Source: Zygnema cylindricum
Lineage: Eukaryota; Streptophyta; Zygnematophyceae; Zygnematales; Zygnemataceae
Length of the DNA: 64,000 nt
Assembly: GCA_037447655.1 (NCBI GenBank)
Contig: JBBHKE010001294.1
Span: 69,095 to 133,094 of the forward strand
Direction of reading: 5' to 3'
Position numbers and translations under genes: made by a program
Shown: piece after piece, positions 47,403-58,600 of the stretch
Numbering within the stretch: the stretch's first letter is position 1
Layout: each line of letters opens with the position of its first letter
The notes under the pieces: generated by a model
The model's database searches: none
The model's input: only the letters and a program-made list of their open reading frames with translations
What the model was told of the DNA's origin: nothing

Positions 47403-48015
47403 TGTAGGATCTTAATAATAATGCTCTCTAAACTCCATTCACAAAATGCAGAAAAAAAATAATCACAGCGGAAGCTCATAAATAACCAAGAGGAATATTC
47501 AGCCAAAAAGATTTATAATTGTTTTTGGCCGAAGCCTCTTTACATAACCTCTTCTCTCTCTTCTCTCTTCTCCATAATCTCTACTTCAACGATTAACTTG
47601 TTGAATCTGAATACTGCAGTATATACCCCTTTTCAAACTAACATACAAACGCAAAACAAACAAACTAGCCTGCGAACAAACTCTGTCCCTAGTTAGATGA
47701 AGCCGACAAAGGAAAACTGCAGGGAAACTTCCACGAAGGAAGGCGCACACGCCTTCTTCCTCTCAAACGCGAAACGTCAAACATTAAATTTCACACGTGT
47801 CGCCTCACGAAAACACCTGCACGCAAAAACAAACACCTGCGCACGAAAACAAAATATGACGCGAAACGAAATAGTACATTTCGTTCGCGTACGCCTCAAA
47901 AAGTACCACGAAACGACATCGCATATTTCGTACGATGACGCGGCACTTTACGTCAAACAAATTATTGTTGGCATGTCGCTTCGCGATATATTGGCGATTC
48001 GGCAATATTCCAACA
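47403..48015 (-). repeat. Copia 2 LTR (5' LTR)
   Basis: 613 bp partner of 42054-42665; scattered substitutions, for example near the CATGTCGCTTCGCGATATAT end, show some age. Confidence 0.92.
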
Positions 48016-48102
48016 ATAACAATGAAGAGGAGCTCAGTAGATGCTTCAATTGTTAGTGATCTTTTGTGTGTTAGATCCAACCGAGATATTTTGAATGCAT
48101 AG

Positions 48103-49103
48103 TTTTTTATTTTGTTTTGTTTTCTAATTGTTGTTTTTTTTTTAGTATTAGTTATCATGTTTTTTTTTTTTTTGAAATTTTTGTTGTATTTCACAATTTT
48201 TCTTGTGTTTTTTTTTTTAAACCGGAGTGCTTATTTTTATCAAATTACCAAAGCGTCGTATGTATACCAAATTTAGATTTATAGATTTTTGTGTAGATTT
48301 AAGTTTGAGGTTGAGAATTTGTACAATAGAGTCGAAAATAGAACGAGGTTGTTATTTGTTTATTTCTATATTTGATGCTAAAAAATATTTTTTGTTTTTT
48401 TTGCTCATCACAATGTGTTTTTTTTCAATTGGTTTTCTATGTGAAAACTATTGTTTTTTTTTAAACATACATATTGAAAATTTACCCTTTTTGCATAATT
48501 CATAACATAGTATCGTAGTCGAAAGAAAAATCGTCCGAAAATTGTAACGAAAAAACTAGATTTGCGAGAGAATAAACATTAATATAAGGGTTTAAGCATT
48601 AATCTTAGAGTTACACGCAAATTTAGGAACAAATCCCTTGAAGGAGGTGACTGTCGAGGAAAAAAAATATTCGTAAAGGGAAATTGCAAAAAGACAAAAT
48701 AGTAAAAAGAAGAGCTACAAGAGTTGTTTTTTTGCAAAGGGAGATGTACCACTACACCACTCATTGTTATTAGTATTAATAAGTTGCTACTACTTATAGC
48801 CGAAAATCACAAAATATAGCTAACTACATTATTTAAATACGTGGACTATAACCTGCCACGAATCATTTTAATCTACAATAAATATTGTGAATGTACATTT
48901 TGACGTACGCCTGAACAAGTGCGACGGGAGTAATTAACAATAATAATGTTTCACTAAGCTAAAAGACAAAATGAGTATAATGATTACAAAGTGTGTTCGG
49001 ATAGTCAAAAGGTATCCGTACACGAACAAAGTGTGTTCGGATAGTCAAAAGGTATTCGTACACGAACAGATGAACCAACGTAAAGGGGCGTGAAGCAACA
49101 CTA
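48103..49103. other. T-rich DNA, 40-bp tandem repeat, no gene
   Basis: Possible 3' part of the hAT element (T-rich), no gene. At 48987-49066 a 40-bp unit beginning CAAAGTGTGTTCGGATAGTC is repeated twice with one difference. Confidence 0.5.
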
Positions 49104-49683
49104 CACCGCGAATCGTAATTAGAGTAATGAAAAAATTAGAGTAAAAAAACAAAAAAAAACAATTAGAGTAATGAACTCTAATTTATGTGATAGAACTTTT
49201 TCACAAAGGAAGTTTACTCTAATTTATTTAAGTACTCTATATTGGGTTATGTCGGCAATAAATTTATGCGCTGAAATTATGAACACTAAATTACGTACGC
49301 GTTATGACGTTAGTAATATTTCTCGCGCTGAATGTCAGTTAGTGTTCACACTAACGACGATGCTGTCGACGGACGAGAGTTATGCGAACGGCTTTTTTTC
49401 GATGTGATTCATTTTTCGTTTAGTGCGATTTCACGTGTAAGCACAATTTTATTAAATCATTATTTGTACCTTTTTACTTAAAAAAGTACAATTTTGCACG
49501 GTCGAACGTTGTCCGTACTCCACAATATCTAAAACGAACCTATATTACAATTTTTTACGCTAATTAAATTTACCTAAATTAGAATAATGAAAAAATTAGA
49601 ATCGTTTACTCTATTTGATGTGATATAGGCAAAATTTCAAGCGACCAAATTAGAGTAATTTACTCTAATAACGATTCGCGCTG
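49104..49683. mobile_element. Mariner-type MITE, 580 bp
   Basis: Ends CACCGCGAATCGTAATTAGA and TCTAATAACGATTCGCGCTG are inverted repeats of about 24 bp flanked by TA (49102-49103, 49684-49685). Its right 230 bp matches the MITE at 1690-2000. It has no coding capacity. Confidence 0.78.
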
Positions 49684-49689
49684 TAGTAT

Positions 49690-52271
49690 AGTTCCATTTA
49701 AAGTAGTGTGGCTAACGTACACAACTGTAACGTATTAACGAAAATGTACAAAAAATGATTTAATACATGCAGTTATGATGTATTTGCGGTTTTCACAAAC
49801 CGCGTAGTGAAAACGTCATAATACTTTGTACTCTTTGGTATCGTGGAAGTACGTGACATCATGATTAGCGTCGCAAATCTGACACGGTACTGTAGTTAGC
49901 TATTCATTTCGCAAATCATAGGGAACGCGACAAAGCGTCGCAAATCTGACACGGTAGTACACTATTTATTTCGCAAATCTTAGGGAACGCGAGAAATCGT
50001 AATTATTGGCTTTCATACGTCGTACATTAGTTAATTTTGTACTTTTTCGGTTACGGGCGGGCACGGTTAGTCGCGAAAAATTGAGATTCCGTTAATTTTT
50101 ATTTTCGTAAACTCCGGCCGGTTAACGGTTAACAATTTTGGAGAGTGACACAACTCGGTCAGGCGTCGGTTACTCAGATTTAAAAAAAAAAAAACGGTCG
50201 GTTTCGGTTATGTAAAATTTTGACTTTTGCAACCTCTACCGTATAGTACCAACGATTCAATCGGGCGAAATACACGTAATTGACATATTGAACGATTTCA
50301 AAAAAGAGTTTAAAACAGTTAATGATTTTGTATCCGTATTATTCCGCACATGTAAAAAAAAATCGTACGATTGTACAGAATTCAAACTTACCGCGCGCAA
50401 ATGGTGCAACACTACAACGTCTCTTTTCGTACAAGTCCGTGCATTTTCGGTAAGGCCGTACATTTCCCATAAAATTTTTGTTCAGTTTATCAGACAGAAA
50501 GTACTAAGAAGTGCAACTTATCTTTTCGTCAAAGTCCATACGTTTCCCCGTAAAATACCGCACATTTTCCGTAAAGTTTCCTTTCAATGTACCGGTCTGA
50601 AAGTTCTCTGCGTTTTTTTTTTGCTGTTTTTTCAAAATTCATGAATTTTAAGTAGAAATCGGAAAGAATGAAAAAATTGCACGATTTGGACAACAGCGGT
50701 ACCACCAGAGTTAATTAATGATATGTACTAAAAGTTTGCGACCGAATTTTAATTTTGAAAATTTAAATCAAAATTTTGAAACGGAATGGCAAAAAGGCGC
50801 GACAAACTTTGAAGGTTAGTGGATGTTAGAAAGGAGCGTGCAATAATTTGAGGTTGACTCTTGTGTGGGTCAAAAGTCACAATTTTTTTGAGCGATGGAC
50901 ACAAAATATGAATCCATTGCAGGCAGCGGGTCAAACTTTTAGTCATGACTTAGGCAGTGTCCCTATGTAATCAGTAATTTGAGAAATTATTTTGGATTGT
51001 AAGGAAATTTCTCCGTACTACTTTAAAGATCGTCCCGATGTGCAAAAATAAAATCAAAACTTTGAAATGTGACGGTTGTTGACGTCGGTACAACTTATGA
51101 CAACTGAAGACGACTACAGAACTTCCTACGAATGATGACGTATGCAAAAACTATGACAAATTGAATTTTGGGGTAAAACGACAAAGAAAAGTCATTCCTT
51201 TAATACATGGGGACACCTCTTTACATCTGACGAAAAGTGAGGTATATTAATATTTTACAGAATTTTCTTCTTTACCGTATTATGCTGTACTAATTTTTGG
51301 GGATTTTTTTTTAATTGTGCGGCGCCTAACCGAAAAGCGGCGAAAAGAATAAGGGTACATCTCCATGTAATTGGTACTTTGATAAAGTATTTTAGACTGT
51401 ATTAAAAATTCATTGTACTTCTTTAAAGAGAGTCATTTGTGCAAAGATGAAATTGGAACTTTGAAATGTGACGGTTGTAGACGATAATACAACTTGTGAC
51501 GATTGAAGCCGACTACGAAACTTATGATGATTAGTGACGCCAACAAAAACATCGAGTGGTAAACGTCGAGATTTTTGTGAAATTGTAGATGTTTAGGGTT
51601 TGGTGACATTGTGACATCATGCTCACTTGTGACAACGTTGACGTCAGTGGTTCAATAACTTCCCACCATGGTTTTCGATTTCTTTTTCTACTTTTCTCAC
51701 TCGACTTCCCATTAAAAGAAAGCCTAAAAATTGTCACAAATAATATTTTAAAAGATCTTTCATTTTATACCAATATTGTTGTGTCTCGTTCTAGAAAGTG
51801 TGAGATAAAAGCGATAGTGTGAGAGGGAGAGGGGAAAGGCGACGACGACGCAAAATTTTGGAAAGGACCCCGATGAAGAAAGTGGAGGTCCGAGACCCTT
51901 GCAATTTTTTTCGTACATCCGCGTGACGGGCACGGAGAAAAATAGCGAGGACTCTCCCTCGTCCTAAAATTTTCCCACTCTTGTGGTGCGTGCGTGGGTC
52001 ATTTTTCATTCGCTGTTTTGGCGGTATTTTAACTAAAAACACCCCCCCGAGGTGATTTTGGATGAAGTTTTTTTGATGGGTTGGATTCCCTTGCCCGGGG
52101 GTTACGTTCACATGACGACAAACATGCAGTGCATTCAAAGTATAGGATTGACGTTCACTGTACCGTGGTAAAAATGATTTTCTCGTACGACTGAAGTTTT
52201 CTCAAAGTTCCCTGAATTTTAGGGCAAAACGACAGTGAAAAGTCCTTTAATATATGGGGACGTCACCTAGT
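49690..52271. other. Repeat DNA, no gene
   Basis: About 49780-50240 is a truncated copy of the hAT-type element at 52365-52993, with a local tandem repeat of a unit containing CGTCGCAAATCTGACACG. About 50.3-50.65 kb has degenerate internal repeats. 50.7-51.9 kb holds GACGGTTGT- and AAATGTGACGG-type repeat words. 51.80-52.14 kb is GC-richer, with a 115-codon minus frame that I do not believe. Confidence 0.45.
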
Positions 52272-52364
52272 TGTAGAGTTGTGTATCGGCAAGGTTTTTT
52301 CGATAATTGATATGTACCTTATTTTGGCTTGCCGATACTTGATATACTGGTATGATATATGGAC

Positions 52365-52993
52365 CAGAGGTCGCAAACGGTCAACCGAAACCGTGACCGA
52401 CCGTTAACTGACAGCCCGCGCCGGATCTGGAATTGATTCGGTTGCCAAATTCTGAAGGCCGGGCGGTTGCGGTCGGTTGATTCACCATGAAAAAAAAATG
52501 GTCGGTTACGGTCGGTCAACAAAAAAAACCAAAAAAATGAAAATTTTGTATCGTCCATACAATCCAACATTATTGTACTTTGTACATTTTGGTATTGTGG
52601 AAGTACGTGACATCATGATTAGCGTCGCAAATCTGACACGGTAGTAACACTATTCATTTCGCAAATCTTAGGGAACGCGACAAAGCGTCGCAAATCTGAC
52701 ACGTTATTAAACATTATTAATTTTGCAAATCTTAGGGAAAGCGACAAATTATAATTATTGGCTTATTGATAGGTCGTACATTAGTTATTTTTGTACTTTT
52801 TCGGTTACGGGCGGGCACGGTTAGTCGCGAGAAATCGAGTTTCGGTTAACTTTTATTTTCGTAAACGCAGGTCTGTTAACGGTTAACAATTTTGGAGCGT
52901 GACATAACCCGGTCGGGCGTCGGTTACTCAGATTTAAAAAAAAAAAAAACGGTCGGTTTCGGTTATGTATAATTTTGACTTTTGCGACCTCTG
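52365..52993. mobile_element. hAT-type nonautonomous element (CAGAGGTCGCAAA ends)
   Basis: Ends CAGAGGTCGCAAA and TTTTGCGACCTCTG; flanks ATATGGAC (52357-52364) and ATATGGTC (52994-53001) form an 8-bp target duplication with one mismatch, as for hAT. 629 bp, no transposase. It sits inside another repeat whose left end (TGTGTATCGGCAAGG) resembles the hAT-type element at 61763. Confidence 0.82.
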
Positions 52994-53001
52994 ATATGGT
53001 C

Positions 53002-53644
53002 ACAGGTGTTATCGCCGATAAAAAACCGAAAATATAAAATTTTACCGAAAAAAAAAACAAACATTTATCTTTTCCTTTTTCTTCCAACCGAAAGTTTCAC
53101 CAATAAACAAGCACGCCCGTCGTAAACTTTTACGCTGCCCGTCGACAGAGTCAATAATTCACGAGTTCCGGCTAACCAGAAAATAACGTGTTTTTCACAC
53201 GTGTTCAATGCATTTCGTATATTTTTGTATTTCCCGTATTCTATTTCCATTTTGGCTGTAGCGGCCACGCGGTGGGCTGTGAATGGACAAAAGTTTGACC
53301 CGCGGCCCGCTGTTGACTCACCTTTCGTCACCAGTCAAAAAATTGCTATTTTGACCTAAATCAGGCGTTTAGGCCGACCCACAGGGTTTCACCACGTGGC
53401 AAAAAATAACGTTGTCGGCTATTGTGTGCCCGTTATCTTTTGTCTCGTTCCATCACGACACTATAAGACAAAATGTCTGTGTTCAAAACTTGCGTTCAAC
53501 ATTTCGTCGTATTGACTAATTTCAAGATTTTGGTACACAACTATTTGTCCTTTTTGGCACTGATTGGATGACAATTTCATTAATGTCTGGAAAGGATCTA
53601 CAGCCTTTTGTCGGTCATACGACAATCCGTACATCCCCGAGATC
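53002..53644. other. No gene recognised
   Basis: Non-coding; an 88-codon minus frame over the 53065-53331 region is not recognisable. The stretch precedes the inverted copy 3. Confidence 0.4.
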
Positions 53645-54499
53645 CATGCTATCCTCCTCCGTGTATCCGTACATAACTGTACGAACGGCCAGGATTTTCT
53701 CTGATTTGCCGCGAAAAGACATACTGATCAATTATTGGACGTGGGACTTTCTGGGCGGAATCTGACGCGCGGTTCCACGCGGCATTTCGCGGTTTTACGC
53801 GGCTCCCTCTCCATACGTTGACATCCTCTCCCTCCCTATTTCTCTCTATGGCACTCCTACCGTCTCCTTCATTCCTCCTCCGCCCTCTATCCCTCCTCTA
53901 CGAATTTTCTTCTTCTTCTCTTCCTCTCCCACTCCCTCTACCCCTGTATCCTCGTCTCCCTTCCCTTCTTCTCCCCGCACTCCCTCTTCACCCGCCAACG
54001 TTCGGAGAAAGAAGAGGGAGAGGCCTTGGGCCAAGGCCCTAGGAAATCATCAGCCAACGGCAGACCGAGTTCGCACGTGTGAAATGGGGGACCTAAGGAG
54101 TATGGTATTTACGGCAGTCTTTGTCGTCGCGTTGATAAGCGGATTAGGGGGAGGGGGAGGGGAAGGGGGAGGGAGGGGAGAGATCAGCAAAATCTCAAGC
54201 AATGGATCGGCAAATGGAAAATCAGGGAGAGAACAAGATCCACGGAGAGAAAGGGGGTAAAGGAGGTAACTGATAGGGAGGTAAAAGGATAGAAAACATT
54301 TATTTGAGGAAATGGCAAAGTGGCAGTGAGAATACATGTGTTTATTTTGGGGAGAAGGGGTTGTTTCAATTTTTATATTTGCGTTTTTTTAAAGTTTGAG
54401 TGTCATTCCATGTCCTCCATTTGTCGTTGCTTGCGTTTTTTTTTTGACTCTGTTCTTATCTTCCAAGCCTGGCTATTTATTTTCCTAACCTTCTTTTCT

Positions 54500-55132
54500 T
54501 ATTTCTCTACTGTTTTCTATGCTGCCTTCTCTCCCCGCCCCCTTTCGCCCCGCCCTATCAATCTTTCCCTCTCTTTCTCCCCTCACCTTCCTCTGCCTTT
54601 CACCTCGATCCTGCCTCTCCGGCCTTTTCCCCTTATCTTTCTCCCCTCCCCCCCTCTCCTTCCCCCCTCCCCCTCTCCCCTCTCCCCTCCCCCTCCAAAT
54701 CACCCTCCACGTCTACCTCCACCTTCCCTCCCCGACCCCGTCATCCCTCCCCCCCTCCTTGCCTCCCTCCCTCCCCCATCCCTGTCTCCCTCCCTGTCTC
54801 CCTCCCTCCCTCCCTCCCTCCCTCTCTCCCCCCCTCCCTGTCTCTCTCCCCTCCCTCCCTCACTCGCTCCTCCCTCCCTCCCTCACTCGCTCCTCCCTCC
54901 CTCCCTCCCTCTCTCCCCCCTCCCTGCCTGCCTCCATCCCTCCCTCCCTCCCTCCCTCCCTCCCTCCCTCTCTCTCCCCTCCCTACATCCCTGCCTGCTT
55001 CCCTGCTTCCCTCCCTCCCTCCCTCCCTCCCTCCCTCCCTCCCTGCCTCCCTCCCTCACTCCCCCCCTCCCCCCCCCTCCCCCCCTCTTTCCCTCCTCAC
55101 CTCTTCCTTCCTTCCTATCTCCCCTCTCCCAG
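54500..55132 (+). repeat. Polypyrimidine intron tract before PAN-A exon
   Basis: More than 600 nt of nearly pure C/T on the gene strand, mostly (CCCT)n/(CTCC)n. It ends in the acceptor CCTCTCCCAG. It can form a triplex-prone homopurine/homopyrimidine duplex. All long frames here (such as 54320-55243 and 54519-55148) are translated low-complexity sequence. Confidence 0.75.
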
Positions 55133-55610
55133 GAGCTGCATCCTGTGACGGTTTCCTTGACACCTATGACGCCTACCCGAATACAAACTACCATTACAAT
55201 TGGTACGGAGACACTATTTTCACCGCCGCTGACTGTCAGTTAAACTGCTCCAATAACTGCACGTGCGTAGGATACGCCTACTATAATACCGGAGGGTGCT
55301 ACTTTTACTGGTCGCTTGCGGGCGGCTCCTACACTGAGTCTAACGTCACGTTTTACATAAGACAAGGTACGTCAGCCAACCCAATTATCGTATTATTTAG
55401 TATGTAGAGTATTGATATACAGTGGTAAGACCTACTTGTAAGCCAATAGTACGATATACAACCGGCAAAGTACATCAGGCAACATTAAAATTTAGTGTGG
55501 TGTATCGGGAAAGTTTTTATCGCGGTAAATCCGGTAAACGGTGAGGGGTGCAGATATATAGCTCCGGAACCAGCAAAAACTATCCAAGATAATTATCGGT
55601 TGATACAATA

Positions 55611-55664
<54 letters not shown>

Positions 55665-58600
55665 GATATTATCGGGCATTTATGATCCTCTTTGTCGTCA
55701 CGTTGCTGGGAGGACTCAGAATGAGTGGTAAAGGGGGGGAAAGAAAGGGGGGGAGGAGGGTTTTTCGATTATGGGGGAAACCTGGCCGAGATACACCACT
55801 AGGAAGGGATAGGTTTAGGGAAGGGATGAGGTAAAGGGAGGGTGGGAGGGAGAGGCGGTGGTGGTGAGAAAGGAGGAAGGGGAGTCGGAGGGAGAGGTTG
55901 AGAGTCAGGGGGGAGAGGGGAGTGGTGGGAAGGGGGTAAAGGAGGTAAATGATGAGGATGTAAAAGGAGAGAAAACAGTTTTTTGAGGAAATGGCAAAGG
56001 GGCAGTGAAGGCTTAGAGAAGGTAAACAAGGGGTGGGGGGGGATACCTATTTTAATCGGGGAAGAGGGATTGTTTCATTTTTTTTTTTTTTTTTTTTAAG
56101 TTCAATTGTCTTACATATCCTCCATTTTTCATAACTTCCAAGACTGACTATTTTTCTTACTAACCTTTTTTTCTTGTTTCTCTGTTGTCTCCTGTGCTGT
56201 CTTCTCTCTCTACCCTCTCTCTACCCGCCTATCTTTCCCTGCCTTTATTCTATCCGAATATTTTTCCCTTCTCTTTCTCCCATCTCCTTCCCATACCTTT
56301 CCCCTCTATCCTGCCTCTCCGGCCTTTCCTCCTTATCTTTTTTCCCCTTTACCCCTCCACCCTCTCTACCTTCCCTCTCTCGCTTCCCTCTCTCCCGCTA
56401 TCAATCACCTTCCACAACCGCCTCCACGTCCCCTCCCCCCCTCCCCCCCTCTCTCCCTCCCCGCTCTCCCGCTCCCAATCACTTTCCACGCTCCCCACCC
56501 CCCTCCTCTCTCACTCCCTCCCACCCATCCCCCTCTTCCCTCCCTCCGTCCCTCCCCGGCCCCACACCCCCCCCTACTCTCCTCCCCTACCGTACCCCTT
56601 CCTCCCCTCCCCCCCTCCCCTCCCCCCTCCCCTTCCCTACCGTCCCCCTTCTCCTCCCCCTCCCTCCCTTCCCTCCCTTCCCTCCCTTCCCTCCCTTCCC
56701 TCCCGCCCTCAGAAGCTGCAACCTGTGCTGGTCTCCTTAATACCTATGAAGCCGTCTCGGATACAGGATAAGGTGGTGGTTATGTCGGATATAATATTAC
56801 CGCTGAAGAGTGTCCGTTAAACTGCACCAATGATTGCACGTGCGTAGGATACGCGTACTATCCTGATTCTACATGCTACATTTACTCGTCGCTCGGTGAT
56901 CCCGCCGTTAGAGACGGCATCACATTTTACATAAGACAAGGTGCGTCAGCCAACCGTACCGTATTATATATTAAGCACAGTCTTTATTTATAGTATTTAC
57001 TATTAAGACCTACTTTAAAGCCAATGTCACGCTTTACAAGCGACAAAGTACATCAGCCAACAGTAAAATTTAGTGTTGAGGGAAGGGTCCGTACAAATGG
57101 GAATTGATTATGGTAAGAAAATAAAGTACAAAATGAGTAAGAAGATATAGTGACTGGGGAATGGGGATTTTTGGAAAAAAATTTCACAATCCATTCCGTA
57201 CGAGAGTACGAAGTTATCGTCGATACGCCGCCCATCGTTATTAGTGTTAAAAAAAATTTAGTGTAAATGCGAATTTAGAATTAATAATACCAATTTAGTG
57301 CAAGGTGACGTCGCAGATATTGGTCCACTTCCTTAAATAATGTTGTTAACTCTATTTTGTGATTTTTGGCCAAAAAAAGTTGCGACCGAATGAGTGTTAT
57401 TAACACTAACAACGATGGGCGGTGTCGTTGTCGGTAATGTATCCATCGCGATAATTCCGTAACATATTTTACCAATATATCAATTATCGATAGGTCAATA
57501 AAAGTACACATAGGTTTTTAGGCAAATGGCTACGGCTACACGACAGATAAAATTATATATTACGCTACAATATTGACATATAGTATTGATGCCTACTTTA
57601 TTGCCCATGTCACGCATTAAGAGCGACAAAGTACATCAGCCAGCTGTACCATAGTATATCTTGTATAGAGTACACCTTACACTGCTATTAGTGTTAATAA
57701 CACTATATCGGTCCCCTTAAATTACGACACTTGAAACTATAATAGAATAATAATAACACTTTTACTTTAATGTAATATACGTGCGGTTAAATTAGTGTCA
57801 ATTACCATGGCTCCAAAGGTCGTGAAATAGTGTGATGTAAACAATGTGCCAATCCTTAATAAAACTGTACGATTATTTTGGGGACAAAAAGTGTTTGATA
57901 ACAAAAAGCAGAGGAAAAGTGTCAGATTAACGGCGTCAATAAAAAGTGAGTGGCGTTGACACTGGGAAACAAACTCAAGTTTGATTCGGAATCAACATCG
58001 CGCGAACTTATGGGAATGTGTAAATTACTATTACATGTGTAAATTGGCGTATTGGCGTTATTGTTTTGTTGGTGTTAGGCCCTTAACCCAAAATAAAGTT
58101 AGTAGAACTATTTATCTTTACGATCACAACTAATTGACATAATAACGATTCTCCAACATGTGGTGTCTTGCCATTTTGTTTTCTCAGTTTTTCATGATTT
58201 TAAAATTTGTTTTGTGCATGTGGTGACAGATGCATCGTCGCCACCACCGTCTCTCCCTCCCCCGAGTTCTCCCCCTCCCCCAAGTTCTCCCCCTCCTCCA
58301 AGTCCTCCCCCTCCCTCAATTTCTCCCCCTCCTCCAAGTCCCCCCCCTCCCCTGAGTCCTCCTCCCCCAATTTCTTCCATTTCCCCAAGTCCTCCTGACC
58401 CAAGTTCTTCCTTTCCCCCTAGCCCCCCCCCTCCCCCAAGTCCTCTCACCAATGGAGGTGTGCTTTTCCGTACCTGGACCTCCTACATTCATTTTTTTCG
58501 TTTTTATATTTAACTTTTGGTCTTATATTTTTACTTTTGATTGATTATTAATTTGGTCAACGTGCAAAATATGAAAAACGATAATAAATACTACATCCTC

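Larger units (their letters stand above)
42054..48015 (-). mobile_element. Ty1/copia retrotransposon 2 (complete structure, dead)
   Basis: 5962-bp element on the minus strand, related to copia 1 but with distinct LTRs. LTRs are 47403-48015 (5') and 42054-42665 (3'). The 5-bp flanks ATAGC (42049-42053) and ATAAC (48016-48020) are a target duplication with one difference. The primer-binding site is 47388-47399; the polypurine tract follows 42665. It inserted into the hAT transposase frame. Confidence 0.93.
41241..48102 (+). pseudogene. hAT transposase relic, interrupted by copia 2
   Basis: Plus-strand pieces at about 41241-42053 and 48016-48102. A frame with THLTELIRFLEKFQEAT and EPTLHLV is followed by WGLHEYQIVASFLDP with stops, then the C-terminal dimerisation motif: LEWWKKKSNVRAKDGGFPIL and AVAISILAIPASSSMSE-like residues with FSDVENTI. 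This is the hAT signature (W-W, FP-L, A--IL-IP-SS---E--FS). The frame is cut by copia 2 after 42053 and resumes exactly at 48021 with MKRSSVDASIVSDLLCVRSN and a stop at 48100-48102, matching the hAT C-terminal end. The N-terminal zinc finger and catalytic residues are not recognisable, and there are internal stops, so it was probably dead already. Confidence 0.78.

Noticed and set aside
51791-52138. 115-codon minus frame in GC-richer DNA
   Set aside because: No domain or homologue recognised; the surroundings are repeat DNA.
54320-55243. 307-codon proline/serine-rich open frame
   Set aside because: It translates a near-pure C/T intron tract and enters the PAN-A exon in the wrong phase; frames of 209 codons exist in the other register as well, showing that it is composition-driven.
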